DNA of 64,000 nt, from the NCBI GenBank assembly GCA_948567375.1, contig OX419759.1, positions 22,598,744-22,662,743 of the forward strand, given 5' to 3'. Under the pieces are notes generated by a model. It saw only the letters and a program-made list of their open reading frames with translations, did not search any database and was not told the DNA's origin. Positions within the stretch are counted from its first letter, which is position 1. Each line of letters starts with the position of its first letter. A program made the translations under genes and the position numbers. The stretch is from Lunularia cruciata. Its lineage: Eukaryota > Streptophyta > Marchantiopsida > Lunulariales > Lunulariaceae. Positions 47,676 to 58,269 of the stretch are shown here, in pieces.

Positions 47676-48233
47676 TGTAGCACTTTAGAGTCCATGTATG
47701 ACTTATGTTTGAGTTGTGCTTCTATAGTGTGTGATGGTGACAATGATGTATGTTGTGTAGCAATGTATATATGCACAAAATCTATCATGCCATTTGTAGT
47801 GTCACATCTAGATTGCTCGGATATTGGAGTTGCAATGATAGTAGCTAGAGGTATTTTAGCAGTCACTCATAGACTACTTTCCAACAGTCAGATTTTGTGT
47901 TTGGGGTATTAACTTCATGGTAGAGCCCACTGTCACTTTGCACCATTCGCACCATTGGGTGTGCCGTCAATGGGACCATTAGGGTTTCAGACCTAGCTCA
48001 GGTCCAAGAATATACTTTTGAAGTGCAACTCCAGAGAGCTCACTTCTCTAATGTTGAACCTTTGAATTCTTGGCTTTGGTGGACAAAGGCTGGCAAGTGT
48101 CATCTGGATTCTCTTAGCTAGAGTGGGTGTGGCTTGACTGTAATCAGTGCTTAGGTGTTGACAGTTTATATAGTGATAAATCAAGTACTGATCTGAGTTG
48201 ATTTGATTTGAATGATGTAAATGAACTGATTAT
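47676..48233 (+). repeat. Right LTR of the retropepsin element
   Basis: About 558 bp, start TGTAGCACTTTAGAG. It ends where the same start phrase (TGTGGCACTTTAGAG) recurs at 48234. Confidence 0.82.
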
Positions 48234-48340
48234 TGTGGCACTTTAGAGTCCATGTAGACTTATGTGAGAGTTGTGCTTCTATAGTGTGTGATGTTGATAG
48301 TGATGTATGTTGTATAGCAATGTATGTATGCATGAAATCA
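48234..48340 (+). repeat. Partial LTR (first ~107 bp) of the same family
   Basis: TGTGGCACTTTAGAGTCCAT to ATGCATGAAATC matches the first part of the LTR at 47676-47782 and then stops. This is exactly the portion missing from the left LTR, so it may be the displaced start of an LTR into which a copy inserted. Confidence 0.75.
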
Positions 48341-48344
48341 GTCT

Positions 48345-50800
48345 AAAATAAAATTGAAGTCATAATCATTCTAACTACTTCTTCCTTCTCTATTCTAACT
48401 TGGGCAACTCATCCAAAGTCACATATACTCCTACTCCTTCACCTTGAGTTTCTACACCTTCCTCCAAACTACTACAAAGTTGAACTAACCCTAATCTAAA
48501 TAAATCTAATGTAAGACACACATTGTCTCACACTTCAATCATTTTCCTAACTACTCTATCCATAAGATGATTTAATAGATTGTTCATGTCAATGTTCTTC
48601 ACCTTCCACTTCCTGGTCACCTGCACCAACAACTTCAATTTGTGCAGTCTAGACTCCTCTAGTCTTACTTTGGCGTCAATGCTCAACATCACCTTCACTG
48701 TACTTAGAATCTCCTCAACTGATCTCAACTACTTTTTCTTTGAGATCGGCTCTTCTTGAATTATCTCTTCCAACAACTTCTCTTGAAGCATCTTCAACTC
48801 CTCAACATGCTTCACCTCTAACTTCTCCTTCTCTTCAGCCTAATCCACCATTTGAGCTTCTAAGCACTTGATCAAATCCCACAACCTCTCTTCTTCACAT
48901 CCACTACTTACCAATTATTCTTGCTGGGCCTGATCTTTCTGCATGGAAAGATGCAACTAACATCAACTGCTCCAATGCTTGTTCACTTACAAATGCTCTA
49001 GTCTTGAAGTGTATTACTTTGAGTTGAACATCATCAAACTCTTCCTTTAGTTTCTCAAACGGAAAATTCAGCTCCTTCAACTCTTCTAACATTCTAAAGC
49101 TCCTTTGCGCTTCTCAAAACTCTCATGCAAGTCTTTCAAACTTTGTTGTCAAATCACCACATCAACTTAAAGGACTTTGGCTTCTTCTTCACCTTGGGTC
49201 AATTTTTCCTTCAATTACAAGATTTAATTCCTCAAATGCTTCACCACTTGCAGCTCATCCTTCACCTCCAGATGATCTGTCTTTATCTCCTTCATCTTCT
49301 CTTGCAATTGCACTAATAAAAGATAGACAATCTTTGACAAATAATTTACTTCTCTAAACTTGTCCTCTTCTTTGTCTTTGGTAGGCAATGCTTTGGCTAG
49401 TGCCTTACCCCAAAGTCTTGATCTCCTTACCTTCAGATTGACCTCCTCCAAGCTTTCTTCATCTTCTTTGGCTCAACTTGGTCATGCACTCACAAACTGC
49501 AGACTTCTTCTTGAACTCACTCCCTCTAGAATACTAGCCTTGGTTCTTCATCCCACTCCTTTGGGATATCTACTTTAGGCAATTCCAGGTATTTTTTATC
49601 TCCTCCTTCCATGCGTTCAATCTCCACATGGAACTCCCAATCCTCTTCCTCAACCACTTCTTCTGCTGATTGCTAAACTTTGGGTTCTCCTTCATTGCCA
49701 GTGCTTGACTCCTTAATCTTTAGAGTGAGCTCATCTTCTTCCAAATCTCCCAAATTGGATTTTTCCTTCTCTTTTGACTCGGCTCTACTGACAGATCAAC
49801 CACCGTCATTTTATACCTCAATTTCTAAGTCATTCTTCTTTGCACCATGGATACCATATCCTCAAGGAAACTTTGCTTTCTTGACTTTGGAATGGAAACT
49901 TCACTATCTTCTCCTATTTGGTTTTGGCAAAGCAATCATCTCCCTCTTGAATCTCCACCATGTAATGCCTCTCATCTACATCTACATCTTGATGAAGATC
50001 CTAATAGAAGCGTGACATCATCTTCTTCTCTCCTCCAAGCTGAGCAGGTTCAAACTCAAATAGAGATGTGCTACAAATGGTATGAAGTAATGGGATGACA
50101 AGTCCAACTTCCAATTTATGATCATTTGTCTCGTCCGGTGATAGAAACACTTTGCTCAGTTCCCCTTCTCACTTGCCAACATGAGGTGAAAGAAAACCGC
50201 TTGTTGCTTTGTTACGTAGGTTGCTTGCTTTAGCTTTCTCATAGCTATCAAAGTCCCAACAATACTTTGCCTTGTTGGGTCTTTGTAAGTGTCTACCTTG
50301 TAACCATTCTTCGTGCGAGGTGCACTAAAGGTACTCTTCAATTCTTCAATCTCCTTTGCAGGATTGCACTTCCAATTGAAGGTGATTTCTATCTCCCACC
50401 TCTCTGCCTAACATAAGTCTCCCAGCCAACTTTGTCCAATGAGTCGGATTCCCTCTCTTTTGCTCCACCTCAAGATCATCTATACAATTGATGGCAGGGA
50501 TTTCTGCCATGAAACCTGGAAAACTCAAGTTTCATTTCCAAGCTAGCAATATGATCTGAAGCTAGCTCTAGACTTTGAACCTAGCTACCATGTCTAACCT
50601 CCAAATTGTAGGGTTTTGCACTGCAAGTGCTGGAATGTGTCTGTTGCTCTTCATTGGTATCATATGTTCTCTAACTCTTGATTTCTCACAAATTAATCCT
50701 GTGACTCGGCTCATAATTCTAATTTCCCTAAGACAATTTTTCAGAGGAACAAGATATTGATTTAACATTTCAAGACTTCCTTGATAGACTCTCAACCTTG
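48345..50800 (-). pseudogene. Old gag with coiled coil, related to the 58-59.4 kb element
   Basis: Minus-strand 50528-50346 reads SFPGFMAEIPAINCIDDLEV and RGNPTHWTKLAGRLMLGREV, homologous to SFPRFMTKIVASNYEDGPKK and LSHLTESDWRLVFGQNAGEP at 59140-58990. Downstream, 50341-50156 reads MRKLKQATYVTKQQAVFFHL. Region 49451-48528 is strongly coiled-coil (LEELKELNFPFEKLKEEFDD; EILSTVKVMLSIDAKVRLEE). Stops and shifts are frequent. It appears to be an older member of the lineage whose better copy lies at 52.7-59.8 kb, with a long coil after the gag core. Confidence 0.6.
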
Positions 50801-51204
50801 TTGTTTGTGGTACCCACATTTTTCATTTTGGACAAGTTTTGAAGAAGAAGTGTCTTGCTCAAACCAAATTGAAACCAAATGGAGAAGAAATGAGAGGAAA
50901 TTTGTATTTTGATCAAGCCTGAGGAAGTCTACTTTTTGTCAGATGAAGACGGACTCAGCCAAGATTGAAAGAGGGCAGACCCAAAGGAGGAATGGAAGTT
51001 ACAGGTTGAGATTCTTGCGGGAGCTGTATCCCAATGTTCACAAGTCCAAATCAAGCATCTTGCATTTTGTTAGAAGAGTCTCATTCAGGGCTTTCCATTG
51101 CCACCAAAATCACAAATTTTGGAGGTCTGTCAAAGAAGTAACAAGTCTTTGAAGTTTTGGGAGTAGATGTACATAGTAAGTTAGTATCTTCGGGTTGATG
51201 TCTT

Positions 51205-51300
51205 TGGTCTTTGGACTTTGGAATTGAGACATCGGACTTTGGACTTTGGACTTTGGACTTGAGACTTCAGACTTTGGTCTTTGGACTTCGGACTTCAAGT
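51205..51300. repeat. Short-period degenerate repeat (GACTTTGG/GACTTCGG)
   Basis: GACTTTGGACTTTGGACTT and variants repeat with a period of 8 or near it. The minus strand translates to SPKS/KSEV-type pseudo-repeats. Confidence 0.85.
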
Positions 51301-51551
51301 TTACACAACTTCGGGTTAGAAGCTTCTTTGCCTCAAGACGAAGATGACTGTATCTGAGATAGTCGGACCTCGGAGTGCAATGAAGATGACTTTGGGAATT
51401 TTGGCAAAGGCATAAGAGAGAGTTAGGATAGAGAAAGAATAGATAGTTAGGATACACATGACTTCAATTTCAGTTCTGATTGGAAATGGAACAAGAATTG
51501 AAAGAGAAGTAGTAGTAGTGAATAAAACCAAAATGCAAGATCAGACAATAA

Positions 51552-51932
51552 GTGTCTTTGGGTCAGTCACATGAGAGATTATGGGAACGTGGGTTACAAA
51601 TTGAAGGCGTAGATAGTGTACCCATGCTTTCAATTACAATTCTTGATGAGAATATAGTAAAATTAGCAAAGGAATTGATTGTAATTAGACCCGATATTGT
51701 AGAAGTAGGAATTCAAGTGTCATCGGACTTGTTATTTGACACATTAGAGAAGAGTGGGTCAGGAGATAAAGAAGTAGATGGAGTAACCCTGAGCTTAATT
51801 GTGGTTCCTAGTGTAGAAGTAGTAGAAGTAGTGCATGAATTAGTAGAATTAGCTATACCCGAAGAAGGAGAAGTACTAGGAAGATCATCGGGTTTGGAAG
51901 CCTATGATGAGGTAGACATCGGATCGAGATAA
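51552..51932 (+). CDS. Acidic 126-codon ORF, unknown, retroelement-associated
   Basis: One uninterrupted frame, rich in Val, Glu and Leu: DENIVKLAKELIVIRPDIVE, VPSVEVVEVVHELVELAIPE, ending SSGLEAYDEVDIGSR. A related but broken acidic stretch occupies the same place relative to the TATA motif in the inverted copy at 44.4-44.6 kb. No domain is recognised and the ATG is not supported by context. Both copies being acidic suggests this is the end of a retroelement coding region next to its LTR, not a host gene. The frame being open in one copy and broken in the other argues for recent or selected coding here, weakly. Confidence 0.4.
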   Translation: MSLGQSHERLWERGLQIEGVDSVPMLSITILDENIVKLAKELIVIRPDIVEVGIQVSSDLLFDTLEKSGSGDKEVDGVTLSLIVVPSVEVVEVVHELVELAIPEEGEVLGRSSGLEAYDEVDIGSR

Positions 51933-52052
51933 GTATTGATTTTGAGATAGGAAGAGACAAATATGAAGAGATGGATAGTCAGTTTGGATCTGCAGGTAGG
52001 AAGAGATGTTAGGAAGCGGTACATTAGTAGGAAGAATTGATGTTTGCTTCAG

Positions 52053-52060
52053 TATTTAAG
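52053..52060 (+). promoter_or_regulatory. TATA motif of the plus-oriented LTR-like segment
   Basis: TATTTAAG in the context CAGTATTTAAGGGGAGC, conserved with 44382-44373 on the other strand. The similarity between the copies continues downstream as an untranslated transcript leader would. Confidence 0.5.
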
Positions 52061-52733
52061 GGGAGCATTTGCAGTCTCATGTTGTTCAGTATTCAAATTT
52101 CTGAAGATAGATAAAGCAAAGTGTTGTTTTTCAGTGCTCGTCACTTGAGCTTAATTCAGATTGTCAATTCTGTGTGTGTGTTTGTGAGTGTGTGGAGAAT
52201 TCCAAAGTGCAAGTCCGTGTGTCCATGGATGTTGGATTTTGCAGCCTTGATCTTCATTCTGTGTGTTTGATCCTGAGTGAAGTGCATCATAGCAATGCCT
52301 TGACAGGTCTGAGAGGAATTGTAGTGTTGGTAGTATTTTGCATTTGTGAGTGCAGCACGAAGTTGATGTGAAACAATTTCAATCAAGGAAGTTGTGCCTT
52401 TAGTGGAGGGGTGGAACACAATTCTGAGGCAAAATTGTTCTTTACAATGAAGTGCCATCTTCGGGAGAATCTGAATCATCACAATCAAGAGTTGTTTGGA
52501 CAGAATTTGCTATGTTGTGATTATGTGTGTGTGTATTTGTGACAAGTTGTCAAGATTGTGAGCTTGTTACTCTCTTTTGGGTGTAGTTTCTACCTGAGAG
52601 ATTAAAGAAGAAATCAAGAAGAACTACATTGTGGCTTTTGACTTTGTATTTGGACATTTCTGAATCCTATCTCTACAGGAACAAACTTCACTTACCCGAT
52701 TACCGCAAAAGTGATATTTGCCGGGTTGTCACA

Positions 52734-53115
52734 TAGTTCTTTGAGGTGCAGTCATTCTTTGTTCAAGCCTCAATCAAGACTCATGCATATTGCATGACTT
52801 ACTCTTGTCACTCTCAAATTTATCCTTACTAAAAAGTAGCCATTTTCATTAAATGTACATTCTTGATTAGTACGGCCCAAGTCAAAAGTTGTTAAGGTGT
52901 TTTTGGATTGGTAAGTTGATCATATTGATCATTACTTTGGGTTTATTGTCCTTCTAGTCTGATTTGAGTCCTTCTTTGTCTAACATGAAGTCAACTTCCT
53001 TGGGTCAGATCCAAACACACAATTTTTCTCTTCTTTATTTCATTTGGTTTTAATTTGGCTTCAACAATTCACTTCTTCTCTAAAAAAAACAAAAACAAAA
53101 AATGTAGGTACCACA
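52734..53115 (-). repeat. 3' LTR of the minus-strand gypsy element
   Basis: Minus-strand start TGTGGTACCTACATTTTTTG. Aligns with 59804-59400 (GGCTAGTACGGC/GATTAGTACGGCCC, TTGGGTCAGATC, ATTACTCTTATCACT/CTTACTCTTGTCACT). The end at 52734 abuts the inverted LTR-like segment. The adjacent polypurine tract fixes the start. Confidence 0.75.
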
Positions 53116-53511
53116 TACCCCCTCTCTCAAATGTGAGTGTCTCCATAAACATCAGCTTCATCTCTTCTTTGCACCTTTGTGTCCATGGTCCAATGTCTTC
53201 TGATTCTCCACCCATTTACTCAAGTGGCAAAAGGATTCCCCTCCACATCTACTAGTTGAATAAATCCATTGTTATGTATGTGCATTACTTGGTATGGCTC
53301 AGTCCATCTTAAGTGCAGCTTGCCTGGAAAAAATATTTAGTGGCTGTCATACAACAACACCAAGTCTCCCTCCCATAGAGCAATAGGCCATAATCTCTTA
53401 TCATGCCGGACTCCACTGACCTTGTATCTCTTTTGTTATTTGCATTGCATTGTCTCTCTTCTCTTCTAGCCACATTAGTTGTTGGATCCAAAGATCCTCA
53501 CTTTATTCCTC

Positions 53512-53715
53512 CTACAATTGTTCCTCACACAAGATCCGATATGATGGTACTTCAAATTCAATTTGTAGTATAAGATGCAATCCATAAGTTAAGAAATATG
53601 GATTTTTCTTGGTGGTGATCTTTTCTATGGTTCTATATGCCCATAAAGCTACAAGTACCTTTGTATCCCAATTGTAGGCATAATTGACAATCACCTTCTT
53701 CAAAATTTTACACAA
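53512..53715 (-). pseudogene. Integrase carboxy-terminal part
   Basis: Minus-strand reading NWDTKVLVALWAYRTIEKIT then KKNPYFLTYGLHLILQIEFE, the conserved block after the DDE core of plant Ty3/gypsy integrases. The upstream catalytic core (about 54.2-53.75 kb) is broken by stops. It lies directly 5' of the purine tract and LTR, as expected. Confidence 0.8.
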
Positions 53716-55055
53716 TAATCAACTTGCCTTATCTATCAACCTATTTGCTTTTGGATTGTAAGGAGTTGTCTTCCAATGTTTTATTTGAAAATACTTCGTT
53801 AACGTCCATACAAATGAGTTCAAAAAATGAGTCCCTCGGGCACTAACCAATTCCAAAGGACAACCATAATGTGAGATGATATTTTGGAAGAAAATCTAAG
53901 CTAAAATTTTTGCATCATCTCTCTGAGTTGCTTCACCTTCAACCATTTGAGTAGTATACTAAAATGTATTGCTTCCTTGTGAATCAAGTGACTAGTTGAA
54001 TTGGACTCACAAAATCAATACCCCATTTGAGAAATGGGGTCAATGGTAAAATTGGTCTCACGGGCCATTAGCTAGTAGCCATTAGTTTTCCTATTCTTTG
54101 ACAAGCCTCACAACTTCAGATATGGGCGTGAGTATCTTCATACATTGTATGCCACCAATACCCCATCATAAGAATTTTTCTTCATTGTGTTCTTCAAGGC
54201 ATAATGTCTTCTTGATGCTTTTAAGTGTAAATATTCAATTACTCCCCCTACTTTGCTTCCAAGCACCTATGAAGAACTTTGTCTTCACCAATCTTAAAAA
54301 AATGTTGTGCTTAACTTGATATGGTCCTATTTTCTTGAAAAAGACTGCTCTTTGCACCGGGTCACCTCAAGACACTGGCAAGTATGCAAATAATGATATT
54401 TTGCCGCATACCTTGTACTTTACATTGCCATCAATTGGTAAAGTTCTTCATCAAGAAATTGGTCATCTACTTCTAGATCCTAGTCTTGAGTCTCTAACCT
54501 AGACAAGAAGCCCACAGTTCCATGCTAAGTCCCCTTCCTTACTTATATAGTGTATGTGAATTCTTGTAACAACAAGATCCATTGTGCTATTTTCTTAGAT
54601 AAATCCGCCTTCTTCACCAGATATTCCAATGCATAATGGTACATGTGGAGTAAAAAATTGTATCCTAGCAAATAGTGGCAAAACTCTTGCAAGCATACAC
54701 CATTCCAAGTGCTTCTCTTTCAATCATAGTGTAATTGATCTCTACAACTAAACATTGTCTATTAGTGTAATAAATGGCGTAGTCTTTCTTCTCCTTGTCT
54801 TTCTAACTCAGGACTACTCAAATTGCTATGCACAAAGTATCCACATACACATGAAAAGGGACATCCTAATTTGGAGCCCTCGTAACAAGTCCTTCCACCA
54901 ATTTCTTCTTCAACACTTGGAAAGCTTCTTCTTGTTACGCTTCCCAAAAAAATTCCTTCCTTCATTGCAAAGACACATTTCTTTAGGTATAATGACAATC
55001 CAGAAAAATGATACCTTTCAAAATTTTAGCAAAGGTAGTCCAAATGTACATCTCT

Positions 55056-55607
55056 TTATCCAAACACACAAAAGTCATCAATGAAAACTTCCGCAAACTT
55101 TTGTAGAAAGTCTTTAAAAATTGCATTCATCATCCACTGGAGAGTAGTTGGAGCATTACACAACCTGAAGTGAATTTTATTATATAAAAATGTGCCCCAA
55201 TTGGTCATGAAGGTGGTCTTGTACTTGTCTTCTTTTTGAGTGTACACTTGATTGTAGCTTGAAAATCCATCAAGAAAACTATAAAAAAGATGACTTGCTA
55301 CTTGGTCCAAAATTGTGTCAATAAAGAGCAAAGGATGGTAATCCTTCCTTGTGACTACATTCAACTTTCTAAAGTCTTGGCAAGCTTGTATTTTTCCCAT
55401 CTTCCTCTTTGGAACAATGACAATGGGAGAAACCCATTCATTGCTCAAGATTGGAAAAATAATTGCAACCACCAAGTAGTTATCAATTTCACCTTTCACC
55501 AAGAGCAAGTACTTTGAGTTAAGGTGGTATTGATCTTGCCAAACTGGAATGATACTTTCAATCAGACCAATCTGATGTTCCCCGAATTGTAAGAGGATTC
55601 CTGACAT
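55056..55607 (-). pseudogene. Ty3/gypsy reverse transcriptase, long open frame
   Basis: 183-codon frame, the best-preserved RT in the window. It holds NEWVSPIVIVPKRK (motif 1), ACQDFRKLNVVTRKDYHPLL (motif 2), YSFLDGFSSYNQVYT (motif A with the first catalytic Asp), FRLCNAPTTLQWMMN (motif B) and FAEVFIDDFCVFG (YxDD-type motif C, here FIDD). Both catalytic Asp of motif C are intact. Frame breaks lie on either side, so it is part of a dead polyprotein. It differs from the 32-43 kb gypsy RTs in motif spacing and sequence, so it is another lineage. Confidence 0.9.
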
Positions 55608-56039
55608 TTGATCAATAGACCAAGCAAATACATCTTGGTACTCATAAACAAGGCACTGTACCCTATCAATTTGTTTAGAGTGTTCTATCTTGGATTATTT
55701 TTCAATATTTTGCCTTCTTCCAAGACTACATCTTAATAGTCATCAAGGTAGATGACTCCGTCAACATGATCAACTTGGCTCAACCTGATTCGAATGGAGT
55801 TTAGATCTCCTTCCTCCAAATTGCTGCTATCCAAGGTGACATCATATGGATCTCTTTCCTTGACCTCCACCTCGTAGCACTCCAAATAATTTACCTAGAC
55901 TCCCTCATTTGAGTACTTAAGACAAAGATGAAGAATCTTAGACTCATCTTAATCTTCTAACAAAGTAGTTTTCCCAAGGTGTGGAACCTTTGTCCAACTG
56001 ACTATCACCAACTTCTGGTCCTCAAACCAGATGTCTCTG

Positions 56040-56435
56040 AACCTTAGCCTGTGCTAGTGCCAATCCACCATAAATTGTGCAATGTACAACCAAGGTCTTC
56101 CTATCAAGAATAGGTAACCATTTTTGGTCATTGGTCTTGGTGCAATATAGCTTAGCTTAAATAATATGCCTCCCAATGATCATGATTATATTAGACAACA
56201 TGCCTAGAGGTTGATGCTTGGTTTGTTCCACAAAATTCCGAATTTGTGGCGTTGGTTCAAAAGTATGATACCCCAATCTATGTGTGGTGTCCTCAATCAC
56301 ACTCACACCGTACTGCAAGTCAATGGGTACAGATGTGATCATGCAACTTCTGATCTCCATATCTACTTCTGGAGATCCCAAATTTTCTTGCTCAATATGA
56401 TAAATTTTTGGTAGATCCTTGAGGATAGTCCTCAC
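56040..56435 (-). pseudogene. Retroviral-type protease region
   Basis: Minus-strand reading EQTKHQPLGMLSNIIMIIG near 56230-56170, followed by YLFLIGRPWLYIAQFMVDW near 56110-56060. This fits the second half of plant gypsy proteases (P-G---N, then LLGRP-L). The catalytic D-S/T-G lies upstream and was not clearly seen. It is placed between knuckles and RT, as expected. Confidence 0.6.
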
Positions 56436-57261
56436 TTTCTTAAGGGCTAAACTTAATTGCTCTTGTACAACTTATTGTCCTCCCACAATCATTTGAATGT
56501 AATATTTGCTTGTGTGGATGCAAGATCTGCTAGAATATCTTGCTTCTTTGTAAATCCTTATTGGAAGCTTATGAGGTTTTTGATAATGTATCTAAAACCT
56601 TAGAAGCACTCAGTCCCGCCAAGAGTTTGGCCTGTCATTTACATGCAGTCTTTAGGAAAGGGTTTAGGGGGTACTCTCCCACGTTTCACCTTCTTTGCCT
56701 TTGTCTTTAGGTTTGAGTTCTCAACCCGATCTGACTTTACGTTGGGTCTCTTCAAGATGGTGACCAGAGTACCAATGGTCTGAACCTGAGGTACTTTGGG
56801 TTTACCCACTTTGGCTTGAATGAGATCTTTGACTTTGGATCTGATGTCCACCGCAAAAACTAGAGCTTTTGTCTTTGGATCTTCCTCCAAACTCATTTCT
56901 CAAATTCCTTGCACAACTTCTTGAATTTCTTTCTGCAAGGCTTTAGCTTTGGCTTTGGCTTTAGCCAAGATCTTCTCCTCCTTTGCAAATAAGATTGACT
57001 TTGGATGGAGTCTCTTCATCTTTCACAAAGACAACAAAGTAGTGCTTACTTCTTCAATATCATGCTTCTTCATTTTGGAGCATGTTTCAACTCACAACTT
57101 CCAAGTCTAGCCATTCCCTTTCTAGGGCCAGACTCACTCCTTAAAGAATTTCTTCTTCAAGGGTGATGAAATTCACCATGTTATCCCGTTTTGGTTGCAA
57201 TGCAGCTCACTCAGCCAAAGTCTGTACATACTTCACTAGAGGCTTTGGGTTTGGTGGTTGG

Positions 57262-57376
57262 GGACACTGGTTACAAACATGGCTAGGACCCATACAATTT
57301 TTGCAAAGTAGAACTTACCCTACCTGCCGCCTTGGCTCAAGACAATTTGGGGACCAATGGCCCATCAAGACACAAT
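57262..57376 (-). pseudogene. Tandem CCHC zinc knuckles of gag
   Basis: Minus-strand reading YYNCVLMGHWSPNC, a knuckle whose first Cys is Tyr, then a stop codon, then CKNCMGPSHVCNQC, a complete CX2CX4HX4C knuckle. Two knuckles in tandem are usual for nucleic-acid-binding gag proteins. Confidence 0.8.
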
Positions 57377-57656
57377 TATAGTATGCTCCAGATGCAACAT
57401 TTTGAGGCCGGTTTTGGTTGGACATTGGCATTCTTTGTTGGGGATAATTGTTGATGTACTCCCTTGGTCCATACCTTGGACCTTGTTACAATGTACTTGC
57501 TTGGAGTTGTACCTCTTGGGTTTGGTACACCACTTCTTCTTCCTCAATTTGGTCCCAACTTGGAACCCAATCAATTTGTCGCACCAGGATTGCAGTTCTT
57601 GTTGTCAAAAATTTTGTGTTGGCATGACCTGACTTGCCACATGAAGTGCACCACAA

Positions 57657-57704
57657 ATTTGGGCTTGCAAATGAAGAGGACTCTCTTCATTTGCAAGCCC
57701 AAAT
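57657..57704. repeat. Perfect 22-bp hairpin
   Basis: Arm ATTTGGGCTTGCAAATGAAG+AG at 57657-57678, loop GACT, then the exact reverse complement at 57683-57704. It lies inside the gag region of the minus-strand gypsy element, upstream of the knuckles. Confidence 0.95.
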
Positions 57705-58269
57705 CAGTTTATTTTGTCCTTTGCCCCAATCATTTGAATCTTGAAATGCGCAAACTCTTTAATAAGTTCTTTAATAAGAGTTTCCAGCATAATGTCTATC
57801 TTATTGGCACTTTTAGCTAGGTAGATAATATTTTCTTTCCTCCTCCTTGTCCATTCTTTTTTGGCTTAGCATCTTCTTCTGATTCCAAAGAAGAACTTGA
57901 CGAGGTAGAAGATTCATCCAAAGAAGAGGAGGTACTGCAAGAGGCTCTTTGTCTCAACTTCTTGCACTTCTTTTCCTAGTTTCTTTTATTACCGGCTGAA
58001 TGAAAGTGGGGTGCCTCGTATCAGGCAATATGTTTGAGTACCAACATGTTACATTCCTCTCCTTGGCAAAGATCTTAATTTTGGTGACAAATTGCTGAGG
58101 AACCAAGTGATGGCTTGGGCATCAGAGTAACCCACCATACCAGATTGCTTTGGCACTCTGTTCAACAACACCATAACCACTCAATGTAATCTCTCAACTT
58201 CTCATTCTTCTTGTGATCCAGATCATTGAGTCCGGCAAAGACACTCATATAATAGTCAACTTCCCAGAA

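Larger units (their letters stand above)
44618..48233 (+). mobile_element. 3.6-kb LTR element with retropepsin, 5' LTR truncated
   Basis: Two direct repeats bound it: a left LTR (44618-45063), lacking its first ~107 bp, and a right LTR (47676-48233) beginning TGTAGCACTTTAGAGTCCAT. The left LTR is followed by ATCAGAG, a partial match to the primer site for initiator tRNA-Met common in plant elements. The interior has a gag-like part (46330-46566, then SAPFLWNIDKIYGVSKVPR near 46630) and an aspartic protease. No RT, RNase H or integrase was found, so it looks non-autonomous. A second LTR start lies right after 48233, so the element is nested in or adjacent to a relative. Confidence 0.75.
50804..52733 (+). 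mobile_element. LTR-like segment in plus orientation
   Basis: Starts TGTGGTACCCACATTTTTCA, whose first ~200 bp resemble the minus-strand LTR that starts at 53115 (AGAAGAAGTG...AAACCAAATG; GACTCA...CAGA). It ends at ...GATATTTGCCGGGTTGTCACA, matching 43730-44330 in inverse. In between are a microsatellite-like block, an acidic ORF and a TATA motif. Whether it is one long LTR of about 1.9 kb or two joined pieces cannot be settled by eye. Confidence 0.5.

Noticed and set aside
52500-52545. GT-rich stretch considered as a Z-DNA or telomere-like signal
   Set aside because: It is only a short interrupted (GT)n run within the LTR-like segment; no telomeric heptamer repeats are present.
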